DNA of 64,000 nt from Gammaproteobacteria bacterium RIFCSPHIGHO2_12_FULL_35_23 (GTDB lineage Bacteria > Pseudomonadota > Gammaproteobacteria > UBA12402): assembly GCA_001801465.1 (NCBI GenBank), contig MGXT01000014.1, positions 1 through 64,000 of the forward strand. Reading direction: 5' to 3'. The notes under the pieces are model-generated. The model was not told the origin of the DNA. It saw only the letters and a list, made by a program, of their open reading frames with translations, and ran no database searches. Made by a program: the position numbers and the translations under genes. Of the stretch, positions 9,166 through 18,489 are shown one piece after another. Each line of letters starts with the position of its first letter. The stretch's first letter is position 1.

Positions 9166-9616
9166 TTACGTTTTAATATCTTGATTGTAATTTGGATCAA
9201 TCACTGCCTCCATAGCTTCTGGCCAAGTTAGATATTGAGGTAGCCCATCATTAATATCATACCAAGGTGATTTAGAGCTAACAAAAATATTGGCTATGGG
9301 TCTAATACCAGGATCTTGATCTAAACCACCCAAAGGAATACCTAAGATATCAGGTCTATCTCTATACAGACTAATTAAGTTTGACCCACAAACAGAACAA
9401 AAAGTTTTGATGACATTTTCTGATGAGTTATAACTTGCAACAAACTCTTCACCACTTAACCAACAGAAATCTTTAGCATTCAATGAAGCTCTGGTTCTAA
9501 AAGCAGCGCCATGCCATCGCCTACATTTACTACAATGACAATTTATAGATTGATCCTAATTCACCATTAATTCCATAAGAAATTTTTTCACAAAGACATC
9601 TGCCAGTTAATTTCAT
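9166..9616 (-). pseudogene. GFA/CENP-V-family protein, frameshifted
   Basis: The gene begins at an ATG at 9616 (MKLTGRCLCEKISYG) and should continue through the zinc motif NCHCSKCRRWHG to CSVCGSNL and PWYDINDGLP. This is the layout of the glutathione-dependent formaldehyde-activating enzyme (GFA)-like family, small zinc proteins of about 140 aa. One extra base in an A-run near 9543-9546 shifts the frame just before the CHC motif, so the first 28 codons end in a stop. Removing one A restores a continuous reading frame of the normal length. All cysteine ligands are otherwise intact, so the lesion is recent or a sequencing error. The downstream fragment could only restart from a TTG at 9483. Confidence 0.8.
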
Positions 9617-9708
9617 GATAATCTCTCAAAAAAACTGTTGATAATATTTTAAATATAATTAGGTTTATATTAAAATAGAATTATATTTTTACTAGCCCCT
9701 GAACAAAT

Positions 9709-10494
9709 ATGATACGAGTTAACAAAAAATATTTAGTTGATAAACAATATAGAACTGCCGACAACTTTAAAATCCGCTCAAATTTACATCGCTATGGTAT
9801 CAATAAAACACCATTCTGGCCATGGGTCAGAGACAAGTATCCTATATTCCCTGGTAATAAAATTTTAGAAGTTGGTTGTGGGTTAGGTACTTTTTGGAAA
9901 GAGGTTTATCAGACTATCCCAAAAACTTGTGAAATTACTTTATCGGATATCTCACCAGGCATGATAACGGCCTCTCAAGAAACATTAAAAGAATATCTAT
10001 TGTCCAAACCTATTTTAAATTTTGAAGTTACTGATATTGAAAACTTATCTTATCCAGCAGCTCATTTTGATTTAATTATTGCACATTTTATGTTGTATCA
10101 TGCAGATTCTCCAGAAAAAGCCTTGTTAGAAATCAAAAAGGTTTTAAAAGAAAATGGTCATGTAGGCATAATGTTACCCAGTAAGAATAATATGCAGAAA
10201 TTATTTGATCTACTGACAATAGAAAATCCCATACAGGCACAAAACTTCTCCTCTGAAATTGCTTTGAGTGTTTTACCTAATTATTTTTCAACTATTCAAA
10301 CTTATAGTAATGAAAATATGCTGCAAATTGATAGTACTGAAGCAATTGTTAATTATATTAAAACCCTATCGACTATGGATCAAAAATCAAAAGCATTTTA
10401 TAAGTACTGCAAAACCCTATTAGAGAAGTACATTCAACAGGAGGGTTTTTTATTGCTACCTATCCAGCAGCTCCTATTTGTTGTCTCTTGTTAA
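9709..10494 (+). CDS. Class I SAM-dependent methyltransferase
   Basis: The 261-aa product has motif I ILEVGCGLGTF at about residues 51-61, an acidic motif II end (LSDIS), motif III-like sequence (FEVTDIENLSYP) and FDLIIAHFMLYH, typical of Methyltransf_11/25-type Rossmann methyltransferases that transfer a methyl group from S-adenosylmethionine. The acceptor cannot be told from the sequence. It is a single gene, complete, with about 80 bases to the following permease. Candidate roles range from small-molecule to lipid methylation. Confidence 0.85.
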   Translation: MIRVNKKYLVDKQYRTADNFKIRSNLHRYGINKTPFWPWVRDKYPIFPGNKILEVGCGLGTFWKEVYQTIPKTCEITLSDISPGMITASQETLKEYLLSKPILNFEVTDIENLSYPAAHFDLIIAHFMLYHADSPEKALLEIKKVLKENGHVGIMLPSKNNMQKLFDLLTIENPIQAQNFSSEIALSVLPNYFSTIQTYSNENMLQIDSTEAIVNYIKTLSTMDQKSKAFYKYCKTLLEKYIQQEGFLLLPIQQLLFVVSC

Positions 10495-10573
10495 TTATTT
10501 TTTTATAGAGGAAAAAAAATAAAGACAAATAAAATTTTTGAGGTAATATTAGCGCATGTAAAAAATATGACCT

Positions 10574-12055
10574 TTGAGAAGTGATACGTTATTGGCCACA
10601 CAACCTGTTGAAAATAATACAAAATCCCTCCCATCAGAGGGCTTTCATCGTGGCTTAAAGGGTCGTCACATTCAGTTAATTGCTCTGGGCGGTATTATTG
10701 GCTCTTGCTACTTCCTTGGGACGGGTGAAGTAGTGGCACAAGTAGGTCCTGCTGCGTTTTTTGCTTATATTCTTGGTGGTTTAATTATTTATTTAACTAT
10801 GCTCTGTATGGGAGAACTTGCTGTAGCAATTCCCATCTCAGGATCATTTGTCACTTATGCAGCAGATTTTATTTCTCCTGCTTTTGCCTGCGGAGTAGGT
10901 TGGTCTTATTGGATAAACTGGGTAATTTATATACCAGCAGAATGTGTTGCTGGTGGCATCATTATGGCGATGTTTACTGGGGTCAGTGGTTATCTCTGGG
11001 CAGTTTGCTTTGGACTATTAGTAACTTTTGTTAATATTTTAAGGGTTAGTATTTTTGGGGAAATAGAATTTTGGTTGGCTCTAATTAAAGTTTCAGCATT
11101 GATTGGCTTCACTTTTCTTTCTATTTTTATTTTCTTTGGCATTATACATGGCAATGAACCAGCAAAAATAATCGGTGACAAATTTTTATTACATCAAGGA
11201 GGGTTGCTTCCAAATGGATGGTTAAGCCTCTTAACAGCTATGGTTCTATTACTAGTCAATTATCAAGGCTCAGAGATTATAGGACTAGCTGCAGGTGAAT
11301 CACAAGATCCTGCCGTAGTTATCCCTAAAGCTATAAGAAATGTAACCTTTCGTATTCTTTGTTTGTATATCATTCCTACTTTGTTTTTAGTTACTATATT
11401 CCCTTGGCAAAAAGCGGGACTATCGAATTCTGTATTTGCTGAGGCACTAAGCTATTATGGAATAAAGTGGGCGGGTGGTATCATTAGTTTCGTAACCCTA
11501 ACTGCAGCCTTATCTTGTGCAAATTCTGGCTACTATAGTACTGTACGAGCTTTACGAGCGCTGGCTCGTGAAGGTATGGCTCCTCGTTTTTTTGTTAAAT
11601 TGAATAAACATGGGATACCACAAAATGCCGTATTTTTTACTTTATTGTCGATTTGGTTAGTAATATTAGCCGGCTATTTTTTTGGAGAAACCTCCCTTTA
11701 CATTGCGCTACTTCTGATTTCTGGATTTACCGGAACTATTTCATGGATAGCACTTTGCTGGGCACAAATTAATTTTCGTAAACGATTGCATAAAAGTGGC
11801 TACTCTACTAAAGATTTGAAATACCGAACTCCTGGATCACCTTATACAGGTGTCCTTGCAATTATTTTAATGGTTTTTTCATTAGCCATGTTAGCTTTTG
11901 ATAAAAATCCTGCTTATAAAATTTCATTTGCTATTGGCTGTATTAGCTTGATAGTCCCTATTGTAGTTTATAAAATTCTTATTGTCCGTAAATCTCATCA
12001 AGTTGCACAAGAATCGAATGATCGATTAAAATTTGAAGATATTTTCCCGGCTTAA
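10574..12055 (+). CDS. Amino-acid permease, APC superfamily (AAT family)
   Basis: The 493-aa protein has the hydrophobic profile of a 12-helix amino acid:proton symporter and opens with the family signature GFHRGLKGRHIQLIALGGIIG, followed by GTG in the first membrane helix. It resembles LysP/GabP/AroP-type inner-membrane importers; the substrate cannot be decided. The proposed start is a TTG at 10574, because no ATG occurs in frame before the first membrane segments and the ATG at 10567 is in a frame that stops at once; a second TTG at 10592 is possible. The gene ends eight bases before the convergent uup gene. Confidence 0.9.
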   Translation: MRSDTLLATQPVENNTKSLPSEGFHRGLKGRHIQLIALGGIIGSCYFLGTGEVVAQVGPAAFFAYILGGLIIYLTMLCMGELAVAIPISGSFVTYAADFISPAFACGVGWSYWINWVIYIPAECVAGGIIMAMFTGVSGYLWAVCFGLLVTFVNILRVSIFGEIEFWLALIKVSALIGFTFLSIFIFFGIIHGNEPAKIIGDKFLLHQGGLLPNGWLSLLTAMVLLLVNYQGSEIIGLAAGESQDPAVVIPKAIRNVTFRILCLYIIPTLFLVTIFPWQKAGLSNSVFAEALSYYGIKWAGGIISFVTLTAALSCANSGYYSTVRALRALAREGMAPRFFVKLNKHGIPQNAVFFTLLSIWLVILAGYFFGETSLYIALLLISGFTGTISWIALCWAQINFRKRLHKSGYSTKDLKYRTPGSPYTGVLAIILMVFSLAMLAFDKNPAYKISFAIGCISLIVPIVVYKILIVRKSHQVAQESNDRLKFEDIFPA

Positions 12056-12063
12056 AGATCAAA

Positions 12064-13944
12064 TTAATTTTCTAGTTCCTCCCAACGCTGATATAGTTTT
12101 TTAAGATCTATTTCAAACTCTGCTAACTCAGAAGTTTTTTGTTTAATTTCTTCTTGAGAACATTGATAGAACTGTGGAGAAAGAATAATATCCTGCAATA
12201 TTTTTAATTGTTTTTCGAGTTCATTAATTTTTTGAGGAAGCAATTCTAATTCTTTCTGCTCTTTATAGGATAATTTTTTAGTCTTACTTTTTGGAGAGAC
12301 TTTTTCAGAACTAATAGTTGTTGACTTCATTTCAATCAGTTTTTTAGGGGACGGCCTTTGCTTTAACCAATCGTTATAACCTCCAATATACTCTCCTACT
12401 TGACCATCACCCTCTAATACTAAGGTACTAGTAACAATATGATTTAAAAAAGCACGATCGTGACTGACCAGCAGTAAAGTACCAGAATAATTTAATAACT
12501 GTTCTTCCAATAACTCTAAAGTTTCTACATCTAAGTCATTAGTCGGTTCATCCATCACTAATACATTAAATGATTTAGTAAAAAGCTTAGCAAGTAACAA
12601 TCTATTTCTTTCTCCTCCTGATAAAGCTCGAATTGGTGTACGAGCTCTTTCTGGCGCAAAGAGAAAATCTTGAAGATAACTTACAATATGTTTAGGCTGA
12701 TTGTTGATTATAATCATATCATTACCCTCGCCTACTACCTCAATGACAGTAGAATTTTCATCTAGCTGGCTTCTAATTTGGTCATAATAAGCGATATTCA
12801 AATGAGTACCCTGTTTACTCAAGCCCCCAGTTGGTTTAAGTTCACCCAAAATTATTTTTAATAAAGTAGTTTTTCCTGATCCATTAGGGCCAATAATCCC
12901 TATTTTATCGCCTCGCATAATAGTGGTAGAAAATTTTTTTAAAATAAAAATATTATTATATTGATAAGAGGTATTAATTAATTCAAATACAATCCTACCA
13001 GATTCATTGATTGACTGATGAGTAAATTTTATCAATCCCATACGCTGTCTACGTTGTTTTCTTTCCTCACGCATTTTTTCTAATGCTTTGACTCTACCTT
13101 CATTTCTGGTTCGTCTTGCTTTTATTCCTTGTCTTATCCAAGCTTCCTCTTGAGCTAACTTCTTATCAAATAAGGTCTCCTGCTTTTGTTCAGCTACAAG
13201 ACTACTACTTTTATGTTTTAAGAAATCTTGATAATCAGCTGACCAGCTGCTTAACTCACCGTTATCTAATTCAACAATTCTGGAAGCTAGTGTTTGCATG
13301 AAAGTTCTGTCATGACTAATAAATAAAAGAGTTTTTTTAGAATTAAGAAGAAATTTTTCTACCCATTCTATCGATTCAATATCAAGATGATTTGTCGGTT
13401 CATCAAGTAATAAAATATCAGGGTCATTAATTAAAACTTTAGCTAATAAAACTCTTCGTTTTAATCCACCTGATAAAGTTTCTATCCGATGTTTTGCATG
13501 AAGATTTGTTTGAGTTAAAATTTTAGTAATTTTTTGTGCAATATTCCAACCCGAAAGTCTGTCAATTTCCTGATAAAGCTGATTTGATTTAGTTAGTAAT
13601 TTTGCATCAAAATCAATTGCCAACTGCTGGTTAAGCTGCTCATATTCAGCTAATAGAGCTCCCAAATTCCCTAATCCACTCGCAACAATTTCATAAACTG
13701 TGCCCTCAAAATGTTGAGGAATTTCTTGAGGTAAATAAGCAAGGTTAATGCTCTGCTGGCGCTCAACAACCCCACTATCTGGAGAAACACTACCTTTAAT
13801 TATTTTAAGTAGGGTCGATTTACCCATACCGTTTCGACCAATAATACAAATTCTTTCGCCTTTATCAATTTTAAGATTAACTTTATCGAGCAATGGTTTT
13901 TGGCCATAACTTATAGATACTTGTTGTAAATTAATTAATGACAT
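12064..13944 (-). CDS. uup: ABC-F ATPase Uup
   Basis: A 626-aa soluble protein with two ABC ATPase cassettes and no membrane domain. The first has Walker A GRNGMGKST, signature LSGGLKRR and Walker B LLLDEPTNHLDIES. The second has GPNGSGKTT, LSGGERNR and LVMDEPTNDLDVETLELLE. The latter wording, and the lysine/glutamate-rich C-terminal coiled coil (about residues 545-626), are characteristic of Uup rather than EttA or YheS. ABC-F proteins act on ribosomes; Uup also affects transposon excision and branched DNA in E. coli. Length matches E. coli Uup (635 aa). It is followed by a convergent permease and preceded by a porin gene 12 bases upstream. Confidence 0.93.
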   Translation of the reverse strand: MSLINLQQVSISYGQKPLLDKVNLKIDKGERICIIGRNGMGKSTLLKIIKGSVSPDSGVVERQQSINLAYLPQEIPQHFEGTVYEIVASGLGNLGALLAEYEQLNQQLAIDFDAKLLTKSNQLYQEIDRLSGWNIAQKITKILTQTNLHAKHRIETLSGGLKRRVLLAKVLINDPDILLLDEPTNHLDIESIEWVEKFLLNSKKTLLFISHDRTFMQTLASRIVELDNGELSSWSADYQDFLKHKSSSLVAEQKQETLFDKKLAQEEAWIRQGIKARRTRNEGRVKALEKMREERKQRRQRMGLIKFTHQSINESGRIVFELINTSYQYNNIFILKKFSTTIMRGDKIGIIGPNGSGKTTLLKIILGELKPTGGLSKQGTHLNIAYYDQIRSQLDENSTVIEVVGEGNDMIIINNQPKHIVSYLQDFLFAPERARTPIRALSGGERNRLLLAKLFTKSFNVLVMDEPTNDLDVETLELLEEQLLNYSGTLLLVSHDRAFLNHIVTSTLVLEGDGQVGEYIGGYNDWLKQRPSPKKLIEMKSTTISSEKVSPKSKTKKLSYKEQKELELLPQKINELEKQLKILQDIILSPQFYQCSQEEIKQKTSELAEFEIDLKKLYQRWEELEN

Positions 13945-13956
13945 GTTGAACTGTTA

Positions 13957-15177
13957 TTAAAAATATAGTTGTAATTGAGCTGCATAAATATTTAAAGTTT
14001 TATTTTTTCCATTATCATCTGGCCTCGCAAGACCAAAAATATAGTTAAACATTAGCTCTACATGCTGATTTAAATACCAATTTAAACCAGCCGTATAATC
14101 TGTTTCTTTACCACCCTGAATATCATTATCATTTAAATCTAAAGTACTATAGCGTACTGCTATTTGCCATGCCCCATAACTATGCTTAATAGGGGTGATA
14201 CCTATAAAATATCCTGTAGGATAATTATAAAGCATCGATTCACCTGTTAAGAAATAATTAGCTGTAGCATAAAATCCTGAAAAACTAAGTGTTGAAAGAT
14301 TTTGCGTTCGTTCAACCCAACTTTTAAAATACTCACCTTGAGCTTCAAAAGAATGATAAACAGAAGCAAATTCTAAATTGCCTAAATAATAATTGCGAGC
14401 CTGAGTAATGGTACCAGTATCAACTAAAGTTCCTTTATTTAATGGTTGAACCTCTGGCATAGCTGAAAAACTTACTTGCTGATCGTTATCTGTACCTTGC
14501 TGCCATAAAGAGCCACCAATATCTAAGACATGACCATTTGAATGCCAAGGAGAATAAACAGCCCGTAAAGTCTCACCAATTGGCGTTGTTCCTTTTGTAT
14601 GACTACCAATCCTAGGTCCAAAAACAGCAAGCGAAACAGAAAACACCTTCGTATTCGCATTAAGCCCTACACCCATATTATAAGAAGTAGAAAAAGCTAA
14701 TACAGGCAGTGCAAATTGTAAAAAAGTTAAGGCATTATCAGAAGCACTATTTTCTAAACCAAAATAAGGCGATGATTGACCTATTTGTAGGTTTGCGTGC
14801 GACCAGGTATAACCTACGTATAAGTTCTTTATTTTCTTAAGGTAAAGTGCTGCAGCATCATAGGAAAAACCATAAATCCCTTGATAATAATACCCTGATA
14901 AATAAAATTTTGCCATAGGAATGTTGGTTCCACCTGGTAAGCTGTTGCTGCCATTGATTGAAGCAATATCAGCTTTTAATAAAAAATTCATAGCAGCCTC
15001 AAACGTTCCAGCATCATTTTGGTAAATTAAGCCGTCATTAGGTATATAACGAAAATGCACCTGTGGTTTAGAACCAGAATTTGCCGAGTGTGGGAAAGAC
15101 TCTGTTAAAGCACCTACTTTAATCATGGCCAATAAAAAAACAATCCCTAAGGGTAGTGTAGAGACTTTAAAATTCAT
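13957..15177 (-). CDS. Outer-membrane porin, phosphate-selective porin O/P family
   Basis: The 406-aa protein has a signal peptide (MNFKVSTLPLGIVFLLAMIKVGALT), alternating beta-strand sequence and a terminal phenylalanine, as in outer-membrane beta-barrels. The C-terminal block AWQIAVRYSTLDLND ... GGKETDYTAGLNWYLN ... MFNYIF is the hallmark of the OprO/OprP porin family. Such porins form trimeric anion channels; phosphate or pyrophosphate specificity is known for the Pseudomonas members but cannot be inferred here. The start ATG at 15177 fits the signal peptide. The uup gene follows after 12 bases and may be cotranscribed. Confidence 0.88.
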   Translation of the reverse strand: MNFKVSTLPLGIVFLLAMIKVGALTESFPHSANSGSKPQVHFRYIPNDGLIYQNDAGTFEAAMNFLLKADIASINGSNSLPGGTNIPMAKFYLSGYYYQGIYGFSYDAAALYLKKIKNLYVGYTWSHANLQIGQSSPYFGLENSASDNALTFLQFALPVLAFSTSYNMGVGLNANTKVFSVSLAVFGPRIGSHTKGTTPIGETLRAVYSPWHSNGHVLDIGGSLWQQGTDNDQQVSFSAMPEVQPLNKGTLVDTGTITQARNYYLGNLEFASVYHSFEAQGEYFKSWVERTQNLSTLSFSGFYATANYFLTGESMLYNYPTGYFIGITPIKHSYGAWQIAVRYSTLDLNDNDIQGGKETDYTAGLNWYLNQHVELMFNYIFGLARPDDNGKNKTLNIYAAQLQLYF

Positions 15178-15271
15178 TGGTTAGTAAATTCCTAAATTAC
15201 TTAACTATTTTGATTATACGAAGAATAATCTCATAATAAAAGCTTTCTTGGCGTAACTACCTTTTAGATCT

Positions 15272-15865
15272 CTATAGTTTTTTAGCAACTGTCAGAATTT
15301 CCTTTGTTGTTTTTTCTGAAAACTTTGAGCCGTCTAGTCCATATTGACCCAAAACTATAAATCCATTTCTAGTTAACATTTTTGGTTTATTTGTATTCTT
15401 TTGCAAAGAAAAATAATCATAAGATATGATACGCCCATTCTTTTTTTCGCATGGCTTTCTCAAAACCAGTTTTGGTAAGATGACCCACTGCATTGGCTCT
15501 CGAAGTTCTTTTGCAGTATAAATTTGTAAAGCAAACTTTCCTTTGAGTGTTTATAGTTATAACAGCATCAAAATAGCCTATCTGTAGGGTACGCATATCA
15601 CCTTCTAATAATTTCACCTTTATTTTTTCTTTTCGTGCCCTACTCTTGGCGATTTTTAATAAATTAAGACTAAAGACCCAGTTACTTTGTAGCCGTGTTT
15701 TGCTAGCCAGAAAACCTGTGAACCTGTTCCACAGGTAAGATCTAGAACTGTCTTAGCCTTATACTTTTTAAGTATTTTTTCTACAGAATAATTGCTTGAA
15801 TTTTGATTACTACTCAGTACATCAAAGTATTCAGATAATTTGCTATATTCAAGTGGAAGACTCAT
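15272..15865 (-). pseudogene. Class I SAM methyltransferase, broken by frameshifts
   Basis: Three consecutive minus-strand pieces together make a methyltransferase: N-terminal residues to motif I (VLDLTCGTGSQVFWLAKHGYKVTG, 15865-15656), then KLLEGDMRTLQIGYFDAVIT and GHLTKTGFEKAM (15617-15417), then NGRIISYDYFSLQKN and the C-terminus (15493-15272). Each change of frame marks an insertion or deletion, so no functional enzyme can be made. The pieces keep good family wording, so the decay is fairly recent. Confidence 0.75.
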
Positions 15866-16037
15866 AGTTTGACCTTAATTTATTCGACAGGTGCTTGGTT
15901 ATAAAGAGAATCCTATCTTAAGTACTGATATACTGTAAACATATGGATTTACACCTGACCTAACGTTTACTATAAAAGTTGCAGTTCATTAAGTAAGTGT
16001 TATGCTTATTAATTATTTAATCACTTGAGAGATTTGT

Positions 16038-17225
16038 ATGCGTTTAGTAAAAGTCTTTTTGTTTTTATCTCTAACCCTCTTGAGTTGCCAATTATTTGCC
16101 CAGAGTAATCCTGCTTTGTCTAATACTATTAAAATTGGCGCATTATATAACATGTCAGGAAATCTGGCTGGTTTTGGAATTCCTTCTGCAAAAGGCGCAG
16201 AATTAGCAGTTAACCTTATTAATCAGCAAGGCGGTATTTTAGGTAAACCCGTTGAGTTAGTCTTAGAAGATGCGAGCTCAGATGTCACTATTGCAAAAAA
16301 TAAAGCTCAACTTTTGGCTAGTAATAACCAAATCCCCATTTCAATTGGTTTAAACAGCACTGACATGGTGATGGCTATCATGCCTCCTATAGATAAGGCA
16401 GGTAAAATTTTTCTAACCTCAGGCTCTACTTCTGAAACCTTATTAAACTATTATCCACAATCCCTATTTTTTGTACCTTTTAGTGATTCCTCTCAAGCTC
16501 GTGCGGCAGCAGAATTTGCTGGGTTACAATTAGATGCAAAAACAGCCTTAGTTATTTATGATAAAAATAGCGAATATACCAATGATTTAGAAAGTACTTT
16601 TTCTAGTAGCTTTACTCATCACGATGGGAAAATTCTAGGTGAAATTGGCTATACTACAGGTGATTATCTTTTGACAGAAATAATGGCTAGTATTAAGCCT
16701 CTTTTTAATCAAGCCAATGTAATTTATTTAGCAAGTGGTCCCGTGGAAGCTCCTTTTCAAATTAATACACTTCGCTCCGCAGGATATAAAGGTCCAATTA
16801 TTGGACCAGATAGTTTTGCTAACCCTATGTTAATCAAAGAAGCTGGCCGTTCTTCAAATAACGTTTATTTTACCTCACACGCTTATCTTGATCCTACCAC
16901 ACCTAATAAACAAACCCTTGCTTTTATGCAGCAGTATAAACAAGCTTATGGTGACTATCCTTATTCGCCCTTTTCTGCTTTAGGCTATGATGCTGTATTT
17001 TTAGCAGCTAAAGCTATTACTATAGCAAATAGCATAGATCCAAATAAAGTTAAGCAAGCTCTTTTATCTATTAATAATTACGAGGGCGCTACAGGTAGCA
17101 TTAGTTATAATACTGGTAACCACATTCCCACTAAGACTGTTTATATCATTGGTATTAATAATGGTGCTTATACATTAAGCGCTTTACTTATTATCAAACC
17201 AAAAGATAAAAGTAGTGAAATTTAA
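16038..17225 (+). CDS. Periplasmic branched-chain amino-acid/amide-type binding protein
   Basis: The 395-aa protein has a signal peptide cut after LFAQ (about residue 22) and a type I periplasmic-binding fold of the LivJ/LivK (Peripla_BP_6) class: IGALYNMSGNLAGFGIPS at the N-terminus, GAELAVNLINQQGGILGKP, and AAKAITIANS near the end. Such proteins bind amino acids, amides or urea for an ABC importer of two permeases and two ATPases. None of these partners is encoded in the window, so it is an orphan whose transporter lies elsewhere, or it acts as a sensor. The gene is convergent with the MFS gene, leaving 28 bases. Confidence 0.88.
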   Translation: MRLVKVFLFLSLTLLSCQLFAQSNPALSNTIKIGALYNMSGNLAGFGIPSAKGAELAVNLINQQGGILGKPVELVLEDASSDVTIAKNKAQLLASNNQIPISIGLNSTDMVMAIMPPIDKAGKIFLTSGSTSETLLNYYPQSLFFVPFSDSSQARAAAEFAGLQLDAKTALVIYDKNSEYTNDLESTFSSSFTHHDGKILGEIGYTTGDYLLTEIMASIKPLFNQANVIYLASGPVEAPFQINTLRSAGYKGPIIGPDSFANPMLIKEAGRSSNNVYFTSHAYLDPTTPNKQTLAFMQQYKQAYGDYPYSPFSALGYDAVFLAAKAITIANSIDPNKVKQALLSINNYEGATGSISYNTGNHIPTKTVYIIGINNGAYTLSALLIIKPKDKSSEI

Positions 17226-17253
17226 ATCTTAAAAACAAACCAACATTTAAATA

Positions 17254-18462
17254 TTACTTTGGTCTAACTAAAAAAATGTAGGCATTCAGCATAAAAAATA
17301 ATGAAATCAAAAAAATAGCTGGCATAATCCAAACCGCTTTAATATGTAAAAGCCCCAACAGTAAAGTCATTAATACAGGCATTGCCATTGCTATAAAGCT
17401 CATCACTGCTGAACCATTGGCTTTATCTTCAGTTTGTGTAATAGCAAGAGACAAACCAGTACTAGATAACATGGGATGAGCTAAACATAATAAAAACATG
17501 GGTCCTAACAAAGTAAATAATGTAACATAATGACAAACAAAAAATATTAACATCACAACGGAGGCTATCAATTCTAATAAAAAAGCAATTTTTAAAACAA
17601 AAAAAGAGTTAAACCTTATTAACCAAATAGTAACAAAAGATCCGAAAAATGTACCAATAAATGGAATTAATCCTAATATTCCATAGGTCGCTGGGGCAAT
17701 ATGTAAAAAATGAATGCCTATAAAAGGGCCCTCTGCACCAAACGTATAAATACAGGCGCTTGAAAAACCAGCACAAATTGCACAACCTACGAGTTTTCTA
17801 TTTAAAAAACTTTTACCATAATTTTTAATAATATATCGATATCGAAATGCAAAAAGATCCTTATTGCCAATAGTCTCAGGTAACCTTATAGTCGGATATA
17901 ACAAAAATAAGCCATAGCATAATAGAAAATAAAAACAAGCTTGCCAATGAATATACTGTGTTAACACCCCCCCTATTGCAATTGCCACGCCAGGCACAAT
18001 GGCAAAAGCAAACATCAAAAAACTAGTAATCCGTCTAGCGTCTTCAGGAAAATAAAAATCATTAATTATAGTAAAGCATATTGCCAAACCAGCACTGGCC
18101 CCTATTGCTTCTAATAAGCGACCTATAATTAATAAATGAAAGGACTCTACTGGCGATGATAAAATACTAAAAATGGAGCCCATGGTTGCTATACCAATTC
18201 CGATAAAAAGCGCGGGCTTTCTTCCTAATCGATTAGCAATGGGGCCATAAACTAACTGGCCTATTGCATAGCCTAGTAAAAAGCTGGTTACGGTTAACTG
18301 CGTAGTTCCTATGCTAATATGAAAATATGCTGAAATTTCTGGTAAAGCAGGTGTCATTAAAATTGCACCCATAGCAGCAAATGCACTCAATAACATCAAA
18401 CTTACAATATGCGGTTCTTTACTATTAATTAAATGAGCAGGTCGAGTAGTTTTTTTCATCAT
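17254..18462 (-). CDS. MFS drug/metabolite exporter, Bcr/CflA family
   Basis: A 402-aa integral membrane protein with about 12 helices. The loop between helices 2 and 3 carries GPIANRLGRKPALFIG, the MFS A-motif, and the N-terminal sequence MTPALPEISAYF is typical of the Bcr/CflA subfamily (bicyclomycin, chloramphenicol, sulphonamide or cysteine exporters of the inner membrane). The substrate is unknown. It is followed by a binding protein on the other strand and lies 27 bases downstream of cysS, so it may be read through from gltX-cysS. Confidence 0.88.
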   Translation of the reverse strand: MMKKTTRPAHLINSKEPHIVSLMLLSAFAAMGAILMTPALPEISAYFHISIGTTQLTVTSFLLGYAIGQLVYGPIANRLGRKPALFIGIGIATMGSIFSILSSPVESFHLLIIGRLLEAIGASAGLAICFTIINDFYFPEDARRITSFLMFAFAIVPGVAIAIGGVLTQYIHWQACFYFLLCYGLFLLYPTIRLPETIGNKDLFAFRYRYIIKNYGKSFLNRKLVGCAICAGFSSACIYTFGAEGPFIGIHFLHIAPATYGILGLIPFIGTFFGSFVTIWLIRFNSFFVLKIAFLLELIASVVMLIFFVCHYVTLFTLLGPMFLLCLAHPMLSSTGLSLAITQTEDKANGSAVMSFIAMAMPVLMTLLLGLLHIKAVWIMPAIFLISLFFMLNAYIFLVRPK

Positions 18463-18489
18463 TCAATAATCCCTTAAGTATTTAGTAAG

